64,000 nt of DNA from Steromphala cineraria (taxonomy: Eukaryota > Mollusca > Gastropoda > Trochida > Trochidae): NCBI GenBank assembly GCA_916613615.1, contig OU744727.1, positions 18,050,093 through 18,114,092 of the forward strand, read 5' to 3'. Shown in pieces: positions 25,106 to 34,839 of this stretch (position 1 is the first letter of the stretch; every line of letters begins with the position of its first letter). The translations under genes and the position numbers were made by a program. Under the pieces are notes generated by a model that did not search any database, had not been told where the DNA came from, and saw only the letters and a program-made list of their open reading frames with translations.

Positions 25106-27154
25106 TCAGATTGGATTGATCGCCTCAGCTATCACAGAGTCGTCGTCTAAAGATATTGCCAATAGCTGTGTATGGCAGAGAAACCGTCTCATGATCTGCA
25201 TTTCAATGTTTTTGTGATTTGTAGGAATATCCCCTAAAATACCATTAAAACGTTCGAAACTGAAGAGCCAGAAGGAATAGATAGGTCCAAAGTCCTTAAT
25301 GCATTCATAGAAGTGACCATGCAAATGCATATTGGGTGTAACTTTCTCCTTTCCGTAAAGTTCCTCAAATTTAACACAAAACCTCACAAGCAGTTGATCG
25401 ACCATACTGATATCTGCAGACGTCAAACTCCTGCAGCATAACAATCTACAGGCAAGTACGAACAAACGCCAACACTCAAGATGGATGTCCTCAATCACGT
25501 CCTTCAGGGCATAGATAGAAAACAATAATGTCCAGTTTTTAAACTGATCCGCATTAAATCCAGCAAATCCAGATCCAATCTTCATTGGGATTCGACCAAT
25601 ATCACTTGGGCATTCCATTGAGTCAACTTTATTTTGGATGTTGTCAAAATCCTTATCGCTGAGTACACCAGTGTCTTTCCATACATGTAACATGTGTTTG
25701 GCTGTTCCTAGAAACAGGTTGTGCATGGGGTCAATAATAGACATCTTGATGAGATCTATATATGGGAGTTCAGAGAGGACAGAATACCTTGTTCCGTATT
25801 TTGATTCCAGTTCTTCTTTTGTAGTTTTGGTTTTCATTTTGCTGATGTGTCTGACCTCCCTGATGTGCTGGTTATGTGTCCGATTTTGCCAAGCTGACCT
25901 ATCGAAGCCGCTGTAGTCTCGACATCCAAAACCACCTGGAAAAGTCTTTTTACATCGGGAACACCCTTGGACTGCTGCATGACCCAAAAAACCACATAGC
26001 TTCCTACACGCTGGGATGTCACAACCAATACATAATAGTGCGAGGTGGAACACTTTAGTATTTAGGCCGATGTTGTATGAATATCCACATGTCCATGCGT
26101 CCTGTCGGTCATCCACGAGAGGTTTCACAAAGGTATTTGTAGGTGGCTCCTTCTTCATATGGGGTATGATACCAACCAGGACGATGTTTTCCTGCTTAAA
26201 TCGTTCATGTCGGGGCAAGTTTAGAATCACCATATACATAACACCTACAGAGTACTTTACATGTTTATATGGTTGAAACCAGTCCAGATTCAGCATAAGT
26301 CCATAATTTCGAGGTTTGTCAAAGAACGTAGGGCTGAATGTCTTCCAAATATCACCATCATACACATCGCTCATGATATGCTCATCAGTTTTACGAGATC
26401 TCCACTTTTCACAAAGATTTTCAAAACCGTTCTTACAAACTAAATCGTACAGGGATTGTCTTACATGTTTGTAATAGTAGTTCTTATATGGAACCAATCG
26501 TCTTCGACCTGATGGCAAGAAGACTGTTTTCAAGAGTTTTGAGCCACATGCCTGACGGCAATGGGCTTGAGGATGGTTTGGATGTGTAACAAATGAACAG
26601 GTCTTAGTAATTTCTTCCCCTTCAACCACTTGAACAGAGTCTTGGTATGTATACAACTGGTAGCAACTTGGGCATACGACATAATGACTAAAGTTATTCC
26701 GCTCTAACTTGAGTATCTTGTGAAGCATGTAGATACTACTGGGGAACAGTGGAACCAGACAAGATGCAACCTTGTAATGCTTGGCAACCAAAGTCAAGGT
26801 TGTATGTAGGTAATGAAGGAGGACAGCCATAGCACTCGAGGAGATGTAAAACACTGACTGCCAAGGGCAGAGGAAAAGACAAGTCCATAATAGTAAAGTC
26901 TTCAAGAAAGAGTTGCTTCGGGTGTCTTCTTCTTCCAAAGGATTTGGCTTAAAAGTCCTCATCATTTCTTCAATATCATCCTCATTGATGTACACTTCCT
27001 CTTCTTCTTCGTCACTGTCTGAGCTGACGTCTTGAGCTGGATGTTCTGGTTCTTCAGGAACCTCAGTCGAACATCTGTGCCTTTTCAAGTACTTGGCAGA
27101 ATGAAAAGATTCATTGCAGCTCTGGCATTTCTTTCGCTTGGAAAAGGACTGCAT
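25106..27154 (-). CDS. Plavaka-like/CACTA (Transposase_21-type) transposase, main part
   Basis: This 682-residue frame encodes a DNA transposase, which would act in the nucleus to cut and reinsert a CACTA/EnSpm-related element. Order of parts: a cysteine/histidine finger at 10-28 (C10, C13, H26, C28), an acidic stretch at 44-79, a hydrophobic helical region at 82-125, two cysteine clusters near 161-204, then the DDE core. Core landmarks are NLDWFQPYKH (289-298, candidate first D at 291), ILNLPRHERFKQENIVLVGI (310-329), CDIPACRKLCGFLGH (378-392, candidate second D at 379), IDPMHNLFLGT (474-484) and FGPIYSFWLFSFERFNG (622-638, candidate E634). All are hallmarks I associate with Transposase_21/Plavaka proteins. 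The first Met directly follows TTTTCAG, so an upstream 5' UTR intron is possible. The frame ends in AINPI, and the conserved C-terminus continues in another frame (24,459-25,125). Assignment to the family is confident; activity is doubtful because of the frameshift. Confidence 0.9.
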   Translation of the reverse strand: MQSFSKRKKCQSCNESFHSAKYLKRHRCSTEVPEEPEHPAQDVSSDSDEEEEEVYINEDDIEEMMRTFKPNPLEEEDTRSNSFLKTLLLWTCLFLCPWQSVFYISSSAMAVLLHYLHTTLTLVAKHYKVASCLVPLFPSSIYMLHKILKLERNNFSHYVVCPSCYQLYTYQDSVQVVEGEEITKTCSFVTHPNHPQAHCRQACGSKLLKTVFLPSGRRRLVPYKNYYYKHVRQSLYDLVCKNGFENLCEKWRSRKTDEHIMSDVYDGDIWKTFSPTFFDKPRNYGLMLNLDWFQPYKHVKYSVGVMYMVILNLPRHERFKQENIVLVGIIPHMKKEPPTNTFVKPLVDDRQDAWTCGYSYNIGLNTKVFHLALLCIGCDIPACRKLCGFLGHAAVQGCSRCKKTFPGGFGCRDYSGFDRSAWQNRTHNQHIREVRHISKMKTKTTKEELESKYGTRYSVLSELPYIDLIKMSIIDPMHNLFLGTAKHMLHVWKDTGVLSDKDFDNIQNKVDSMECPSDIGRIPMKIGSGFAGFNADQFKNWTLLFSIYALKDVIEDIHLECWRLFVLACRLLCCRSLTSADISMVDQLLVRFCVKFEELYGKEKVTPNMHLHGHFYECIKDFGPIYSFWLFSFERFNGILGDIPTNHKNIEMQIMRRFLCHTQLLAISLDDDSVIAEAINPI

Positions 27155-27186
27155 CTGAAAATTAGTCTAGTCTAGTTAAGCTAAGT

Positions 27187-28145
27187 TTCAAATGCACAGA
27201 GGAAGGCTGCTGCTAAGCTACAAGTTAGTAAAGCACTGTTTCTATAGCGGAAGGCTGCCGCTGCTTACCTAAGTGTTAGTAAAGAACTGTTTCCATAGTG
27301 GAAAGCTGCCGCTGCTAAACTAAAAGTTTGTAAAGCACTGTTTCTATAGCGGAAGGCTGCCGCTGCTTAACTAAAAATTAGTAAAGATCTGTTTCTAAAG
27401 CGGAAGGCTGCTCCTGCTTAACTAAGTGATTCTATAGCGGAAGCTGCCGCTGCTTAACTAAGTGTAAGTAAGCACTGTTTCTATAGCGGAAGGCTGCCGC
27501 TGATTAACTAAAGTTAGTAAAGCACTGTTTCTGTAGCGGAAGGCTGCCGCTGCTTAACTAAAGTTAGTAAAGCACTGTTTCTATAGCGGAAGGCTGCCGC
27601 TGCTTAACTAAGTGTAAGTAAGCACTGTTTCTATAGCGGAAGGCTGCCGCTGCTTAACTAAAGTTAGAAAAGCACTGTTTCTATAGCGGAAGGCTGCAAT
27701 TGCTTAACTAAAGTTAGTAAAGCACTGTTTCTATAGCGGAAGGCTGCCGCTGATTAACTAAAGATAGTAAAGCACTGTTTCTGTAGCGGAAGGCTGCCGC
27801 TGCTTAACTAAAGTTAGTAAAGCACTGTTTCTATAGCGGAAGGCTGCCGCTGCTTAACTAAGTGTAAGTAAGCACTGTTTTTATAGCAGAAGGATGCCAT
27901 TGCTTAACTAAAGTTAGTAAAGCACTGTTTCTATAGCGGAAGGATGCTATTGCTTAACTAAAGTTAGTAAAGCACTGTTTCTATAGCGGAAGGATGCCGC
28001 TGATTAACTAAAGTTAGTAAAGCACTGTTTCTGTAGCGGAAGGCTGCCGCTGCTTAACTAAAGTTAGTAAAGCACTGTTTCTATAGCGGAAGGCTGCCGC
28101 TGCCGCTGCTTAACTAAAAGTTAATAAAGCACTGAAAGGCTGCAA
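27187..28145. repeat. 50-bp minisatellite with 5-monomer higher-order repeat
   Basis: About 20 tandem monomers between the two diverging genes. The core monomer is 50 bp: AGCACTGTTTCTATAGCGGA, AGGCTGCCGCTGCTTAACTA, then AAGTTAGTAA or the variant AGTGTAAGTA. Each carries a potential stem AGCGG-N7-CCGCT. Marker variants recur at exact 250-bp spacing: TGATTAACTA occurs at 27,501, 27,751 and 28,001, followed each time by a CTGTAGCGGA monomer. This indicates homogenisation in blocks of five. Edge monomers (27,187-27,470 and 28,130) are degenerate, as expected for unequal exchange. It lies 33 bases upstream of the transposase start and about 400 bases upstream of the plus-strand gene's first detected exon. 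Confidence 0.95.
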
Positions 28146-28551
28146 CTGCTATGCTAAAGGTTAAAAAGCAATAACAAGATGAGATAGGGCAACAGTAACC
28201 TTTGACAAATTGTCATCCCTGGATAAATAAGATTTAAACTTTTTATTTGATGTCCATTTGTGCATAACTTCTGAATTAAGGAAAATTCTGAATTATCTCT
28301 TAATTAATGACAATTCTGAATTATCTCTGAATTATAAGAGAGTGGGGCTCCATTCAACATAATGCATCTCAATCAATGATACAATTTAAATACAAATAGT
28401 CCCAGTTGTAGCTCGGAATTCTTTGCTGATAATTTGTAGACATGTTTTCACTACAATATCACAAATCTATGCTCTTTTACGTAGATGGATATTTTTACTA
28501 GCATTGTAGTCATCGTTATTGCTATTTAATTTTGTACATTTTTATTTACAG
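28146..28551. other. Upstream region of plus-strand gene; first exon not located
   Basis: The first exon I can support starts at 28,552 in the middle of a codon, so at least one 5' exon must lie upstream, here or inside or before the minisatellite. Duplicated motifs (TCTGAATTAAGGAAAATTCTG, ACAATTCTGAATTATCTCTG) occur at 28,271-28,336. No convincing start codon plus donor was found. Confidence 0.35.
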
Positions 28552-31500
28552 AAAATGACGATGACATGATTGGAACACCAATTATGAGACGTAAAAGAGG
28601 TAAGCAATTATTCCGGAGAAACTAATACTTGAAATAATTGGGAAAAATATAAAACCATCTACATTATTTTTACGATGCATTCTAGAAATTAGCAGTTCCC
28701 GGTACATATATGAAACTATATTTATGGTGATATTTATGGCAATAAGATAAAGTCGTTTATTATCTGACTTTTCATGACACCAATATTATAACTTTATTTC
28801 AATATACAATACCATATTAATGTAAACTTTGTAAGTAAACTATTCATTGATAAGATTGTATCTACTGTATTGTTTCTGACAGACAAGCAGACAAAGTTAT
28901 TCAGTAATTTCGGCCATAGGCCCATAATACATTCATTATGCAATGGTTAATTTATGTACATGCTGAGAATAGTTTATATAATTTAAAGTAATTGTATAAA
29001 GTAATTACTTTAAATTATATAAACTATTCTCAGCATGTACATAAATTTACCATGGCATAATGAATGTATTATGGGCCTATGACCGAAGTTACTGAATAAA
29101 TATGTCAGTCTGTCTGTATTGTTTCTTAAATGCATTGTATCATTACAGTGTTAACTCCAGCAATCGAAGAAGATCTGGCATCGCTGGTGGCAGCGATACA
29201 AGCGAATTTAAAGGAATTGATGCAGAGAAATGCTGAGTTGGCGAGAACCAATGTCAGGCAGCAGCAACAGGTATGACATCCCTGATTTCATTTTGTCACT
29301 TTGTGCCATTAGTGTGTCATTACCAATGTCGTCCAAGTGGTAATCAGCAGGGAATGAATGCATCCATGAATTATGATAAGTAAAAAATTGAATATATTTT
29401 CACTCAAATTATATACTCATGGTAATAAAGGTTGACACCTCTATACAGAAATATAGAATACTAAACGATGGCCCGTTTAATAACATATTTATGAAACGAG
29501 TGGATGGTTTGGTATTTAACGAGCGAGAGCGAGTTAAATATCATACTATCCACGAATTTCATAAATATGTTATTAAACGGGACATAGTTTAGTATTTTAT
29601 TTATTACTCGCCGACTTAAATCAAAGTGCAAGGTATCCCGCTTGAAAGACCCGCTAGCACTGTGACGTCAAACCTTAACGTGTGTGACCTCAAACCTGGA
29701 CGACTGTGACCTCACGCGCCGATTGTGACGTACAGCTGCGATCGCTCTAACGTGCAATGTTTCACAAAAGTGTTGGATAAAATTTTCATGTTTCACAACA
29801 GTAGTATCTTCAACGAGAGTGTAATAAAACTGATTTTAGCATATGAAATGCAAGGCTTAATAATATTGATCATAATTATGGTATTATTGACTTCCAATTG
29901 CACAGACACATCATATCACTTATCTCTCATCTCGTGACGGGGTAGAGCCGATATTTCCACTCGTGGCTGCGTCACTCGTGAAAATATCGGCTTTGTCCCG
30001 TCACGCGATGACAGATAAGTGATATCACTCTCAAAACAATAATTATCCTCTTTATCAGTCACCGGTAGCAGTGAAAATATAAGTTAATTTCACTGTAGCT
30101 TGATAGAGGGTTTATTTCACTGATAAATCCCAGTATTTCACCGCCAATAATGTAATAAATTTATGTTTTTCTTTTGTTTACTTTATCGGTTATTGTGTGT
30201 ATAAGTTCGAGGTACAAATGTACAAGAACATTATTCACAAAAGTCCATCCAATATACTTACATGTATGACAGATATATATGACAGATATGATATATAAAT
30301 GACACGTTATATTGTATATATATAACACATTTCTTTCCTAATTATTGTTAGGGGTGTCAAACAATATTACCATGACTATATTATATGTTTCTCACTGTCG
30401 AATGAAGTAGTAGACTACATATCATATCTTGCAGCCCTGTATAGTTAAATTATTTGTCAAATACTTGTTTAGAAGAAAACATTTTCTACCTTTTCTATCC
30501 TGGGGAATTATTTTTCGTTTTATATCAAGGGCTCTTGTATGGATTATGTTATGATTTAAACATATTTATTTCCGTAAAAGGAATCGGATCGGCAAACAAG
30601 CAGATGCTTATGTTAATGCCTCTCCGGATACAAAATACATAGCATGTCATGAAGAATGTACAATATATTATATTATATTACATGTCTGAAAATAATAATA
30701 CACAAATCATTGCTAGTCGTAAAGTTTGTTATGTTATCACCAATTACCCATTATTTCATTTTAATAACACAGATTGCAGAATTGACGAAGAGAGTTACTA
30801 CCTTGGAGGGGAGGCATCCCCAGGAGTCAGAACAGAAGATTAAAGTTAGGAATGCAGCAAAGGTACAGTATGTAAAGATATATGTGAATGTTTGTACATG
30901 ACCAGTGTATGTGGTCATTAGTACATAAAGGTGTCAGCAAACAAATAGGAAGTGTTTACCTACAAAGTAGACAAGATACACAAGTAACGTTGAAGACAAT
31001 GTATATTTGTAGTTTCTGTAGTAACAATATGAAGCTGAAGGCAAGGAGAATTAGTAAAAGATATGTAAAAAAGCATACTTGGCTCTTCTTGTTATGATCT
31101 TTTTCATTATTTTCTCATTGCGTATGTTATCCTAATTCCTGACATCTTTACTTTCACAGCATGCCGTTCGCGTCGCTGTAAGTGAGTGCGAAGTAAACAA
31201 GGGAATAGTACTGGATATGGGCAGTGAGTAAGACATTTATTTTTCAAACAATGCGTTTTTCTGATTCAAATGAACATTGATACTTAGAAACCAACACTCG
31301 TTTAAAAGTTCTGTTCCTTCTTAATCTTAATGTTTAATGTGTTTCGTGGGCCTTATGAGTCCGGCAGGTGTATTTTTAATTGTATTAACAATGTTTTAAT
31401 GTGTATTGTACCAGCCTGGTTTCACACTTATAAACCAATTTCTAAAATTTTCTTCATATTCTCATTTCAGTTTGAGGTCAACCAACAATGCAGCCCTTCG

Positions 31501-32024
31501 TGACTATTGCTGGAACTACGCCAAAACAGTCCTGTCAGACATTGCATCGGAGGAATTTTCAGGTCAATATTCCAAACTTAAAATGTCTGGTTATAAACAT
31601 GTAAACTCGCTTTAGAACGTTGATAAGACGTGGTATTTTCTTTAATTGACGAATCAAATTTTTACTGTAAAAACATTCATAACATGTACATGCGTGTTTA
31701 ATTAGTTGTGTGATGTATAGCAAATTTTACAATGTATGTAACTGCATAAGTTGGCATTGTTATAATCTTTAGTGCTAAATTAAACGTATAGGTATGTCTT
31801 TGTCTTTACCGATAATGTCATGAAACACACACACATATATATAAATATAATTGGACGCCTATTTTTCCTTCTGCCTTAATGGCACTTCACCCTTTATAGG
31901 TTTTGTTTTTTGCATCGTCTTGATTTGTAAAATAAAAATAATTTCAGTTGCCTTAAAGAGGTACTTCGACTCCCAGAAGGAAGGAAATTCAAGAGACAAA
32001 AGAGGGAAGCTTCAAGCCCATAAA
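28552..32024 (+). CDS. Coiled-coil basic protein, exons 1-6 (5' part; exon 6 broken by a transposon)
   Basis: Six GT/AG exons with compatible phases: 28,552-28,599, 29,149-29,270, 30,773-30,862, 31,160-31,227, 31,471-31,562 and 31,948-32,024. Joined, they stay open with no stop. Content in order: acidic NDDDMIG then basic MRRKRG; a coiled coil across exons 2-3 (EEDLASLVAAIQANLKELMQ, RNAELARTN, IAELTKRVTTLE); RNAAKHAVRVAVSEC; LRSTNNAALRDYCWNYAKTV; and ALKRYFDSQKEG before a lysine/arginine-rich stretch. The exon 4 donor must be at 31,227 (GA|GTAAGA), because the stronger-looking GTGAGT four bases earlier gives an immediate stop in exon 5. After HK at 32,024 the frame reads into the transposon end and stops (HPYYTE then TAA). 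I do not recognise the family. A nuclear or DNA-binding role is only an inference from the charge and the coiled coil. The 5' end is incomplete. Confidence 0.75.
28878..29113. mobile_element. Fold-back element in intron 1, flanked by 13-bp direct repeats
   Basis: The core palindrome runs from TTATTCAGTAATTTCGGCCA (28,897) to TTACTGAATAA (ending 29,099) with arms of about 100 bases meeting at AATTACTTTAAATTATATAA. Outer sequence GACAGAC / GTCTGT extends the symmetry weakly. CTGTATTGTTTCT occurs exactly on both sides (28,865-28,877 and 29,114-29,126) and may be a target-site duplication of unusual length. Confidence 0.8.
29457..29596. mobile_element. Fold-back MITE in intron 2 with GAGCGAGAGCGAG centre
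   Basis: AATACTAAAC and CCCGTTTAATAACATATTTA are mirrored by TAAATATGTTATTAAACGGG and GTTTAGTATT. The centre is AACGAGCGAGAGCGAGTT, like that of the element at 16,788-16,925. Confidence 0.8.
29913..30025. mobile_element. Fold-back MITE in intron 2
   Basis: ATATCACTTATCT, CTCGTGACGGG and GAGCCGATATTT on the left are mirrored by AAATATCGGCTTTGTCCCGT, CACGCGATG and AGATAAGTGATAT on the right, around a G+C-rich centre (CCACTCGTGGCTGCGTCACT). It sits about 320 bases after another fold-back element in the same intron. Confidence 0.8.
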
Positions 32025-33170
32025 CACCCCTACTACACTGAGTAAGGTAACTGCAGTTACCTTCTAAAAAAATGGCGGAACAGCAAAACATCGCTGATTG
32101 TGACTTTTCTTCAAATGCATTTCACTACAATACTAGGTTATTTTCAGTCATATAATCTATGCGCATGTCTTGGGCACGTAACAAAGATTCATTAGATGAC
32201 ATGTCACCTTTCATAGAATGTTTAAATAAATCACAATCTTTGTTTTAAAAACTCAAGCGAGAGTAAGGTAACTCGGTTATGTGGAGTAAGGTAACTGTTA
32301 GAAGAATTGAAACATTGAGAAAGGTAACTGTAAATTTATCTTTTCTCCAACGTGATAGCATGACTTATAACTAATGATACATACCATTTACACTTAAGTA
32401 ATGATTTATAGGTATTTCAAAATGATATCCTCGTAAAAATCACCTAATTGTTATAAAACATTAACTTTTTTTGTATAGTGAGCAACTCTCTAATAGATAT
32501 GAAATAAATTGATTTTTATATGTAATACAAAATTTTTACACCTTATTTTAGGGTGGGCGCGACTTCCGTCTTTTTACATTTTAAACTACTCCAAAAAAAA
32601 GGAAAAAATATTAATTTATTGAATAAATTGACTTATAAAACAAATTAGATAAGCTTGAACAAACAAAAGACAACAAACAAACATTACAAATTGTTTAATA
32701 AATTCAGGTTAGTCTATTTAAACGATAAGCAATAGTCATTGATATTGTACAGATGAAAAGATCATACTTTGAACAAAAGTTTGAAAATAAAACCCAGGAT
32801 AAATGTCAACGACAAACCCGTCATTATTAATGTGTACCATGCATGATTGTCTCATCCTGTGTTTCAAAAATTTATATTTGTCATGACATATTTACAAAGA
32901 AAGAAAACAAGTACAATCAATGTTTATAACCGTATCCAAGTAATAGCTTTAAGAGCCCATATACAGTGTATTGTCGTTTTTTTTATTCCTTTCATTTATT
33001 CACTATTCTTATGCATTTATATTTGAAACTGGAAATTAAAAACGGACCTAAGGTACTTCTATTCACTCCCTCATTCTCAATGAAAGTGCACAATTGTATG
33101 TGTTTTTCACAAAAATCCAAAGTCAATATCAAATCTCATTATTGATGATGATGTTATTTGAACTTCTTTT

Positions 33171-33206
33171 TAGAATAGAATAGAATAGAATAGAATAGTA
33201 TAGAAT
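33171..33206. repeat. (TAGAA)n microsatellite inside the 4.4-kb element
   Basis: Seven near-perfect TAGAA units, 21 bases before a partial internal copy of the element's own end. Confidence 0.85.
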
Positions 33207-33226
33207 ATGTCAAAACATAACATGTC

Positions 33227-33255
33227 CACCCCTTCTACACTGAGTAAGGTAACGG
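33227..33255. repeat. Internal partial copy of the 4.4-kb element's terminus
   Basis: CACCCCTTCTACACTGAG followed by TAAGGTAACGG repeats the outer terminus with one change in the first 18 bases, in the same orientation as the left end. No matching arm in inverse orientation was found inside. It may be a remnant of a related element nested here, or a rearranged end. Confidence 0.75.
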
Positions 33256-33721
33256 TTTAATGTCATTTGTAAGGGACCTTAAAACCATATAAATCAACCA
33301 CATCAAAGAACTGTTCGAATGTCATAAGATTTGATTGGGCTTATATTGAAACAGTGCTATAAACTTAACAATTTAAAGTGTTAAAGCGATAATACATTTT
33401 GACAAATGTAGATGTTAGTCTATTTTTATGTATTATAAATTTCCAGCCTTTTCTAATGAAAGAATCAGTGAAAAAATAAAAATAACAAAAAAATGTGTCA
33501 ACAAGAAAGGCTTCTTATTTGAAACAAACAAAAGTCATTTTGAAACGATGTATTCCGTTTCTATCTACATTTTTCAAGCTGAAGAGTTTTTTACCCTTTC
33601 AAATAAGAAAACTACTTCTCTCGCAAGAACTAGACACATTATTTGAGTATTTGATTACGGCACTAATTATCTTTAAACGAATAGCTTGTTACGGACAGGC
33701 TGAAAATATATATGGCGTAGT

Positions 33722-34839
33722 GGTCGCATAACTTTTCGTCGAATTTCTAGTTTGAGGATAGAAAAATCCATTCGACGGATCAGTACTGTGATTTTAGTTG
33801 TTAATTGGCTTACATAACGTTGGAACGTTCCAAAATAAGCCGAAAGGAGTGTTTTGATCCCTTGAAGCAAGGATGACGCGAACATGTATTCTTCATTTCG
33901 ATGTTGTATTTAATGAGTAAAAATATTAAAATAATATTTAATATTCCTACACTTTTTAATTTGAGAACAACAGCAAAATTTAAACAATGTTGATATATTA
34001 TTGTCAGAATTTGTGTTTAGACTTTAGGTAAATTATGAACAAGAATGGTATAATTGTAAATAGTTCAAAATATTTGTTTTAATTGTTCTTGTTTTAAAAG
34101 TAAATTTGGTGTTGAATATTAAATAATATCAGCAATTATCAATGTTTATACACAATGCTATATGAGATTTATTGTTACGCCAATAATATGGTAAAAATTT
34201 GGAAGTAATATTTTAAATAATTTTGTAGTATTGATGCATATGCCATACATGTATTTAGATATAAGGTATACACAGGATCAATTAAACATTAAAATGATAC
34301 GTTTACCCAAATTATAAATTTAAACATAAACAGAAAAGAGTTTTACAGCATAAACCCTTTATTCACAATATGTCCCTTTCCCGTCCAAGAAAATGAGACA
34401 TGTAAGCATAAGACGTGTAAGCAGCTCACTGAGTAACGGTGCGTTTTATCATTTGAATGATAATGAAGAGTTTGTTATTCTCATGAATGAAAACATATTA
34501 AAAATCATATATTTATGAACAGTAAAATGTGTTATTTTGGTGTTTCATAAGCCAGTTGTGGCTCGACGCATTGTTTTATATTGTGTACCATATCTTGTTT
34601 ATAAATGTTATGATGCGTGTGAGACAAATACTATTACTACTGATACTACTACAACTTCATTTCAAGCTATCAATCGTAATGTTTGTAACAACCCGTACAC
34701 CCCTTCACTAATCAACTAAGATTCTCCCAGTGTCTCTTGCTCGCAAAGATTCGACCGATCGGTACAAAATCACTCAAGCGTTATTCGACGACGGATAGGT
34801 ACAGTTCAGTTTTGAAAATTCGGCGGATTAGGCCGTAAT
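33722..34839 (-). mobile_element. Mutator-like element (1,118 bp) nested in the 4.4-kb element
   Basis: Flanked by TGGCGTAGT on both sides (33,713-33,721 and 34,840-34,848). Its ends are the reverse complement of those of the 209-bp element at 17,575-17,783 (GGTCGCATAAC ... TTCGTCGAATTTC; GGATTAGGCCGTAAT). Imperfect terminal repeats share CGTCGAATTT-type sequence. The interior, 1.1 kb of A+T-rich DNA, has no transposase frame. It inserted after or within the host element, so it is probably the youngest layer here. Confidence 0.82.

Noticed and set aside
25638..26443. Several plus-strand open frames of 60-92 codons
   Set aside because: They are antisense to the transposase and follow its codon structure; no independent signals.
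27187..28145. CRISPR-like array
   Set aside because: Monomers are contiguous 50-bp units with no unique spacers, in a eukaryotic context; it is a minisatellite.
31160..31223. Exon 4 ending at the stronger-looking donor GTGAGT (31,224)
   Set aside because: Joining there gives an immediate stop at the start of exon 5; the GTAAGA donor at 31,228 keeps the frame open.
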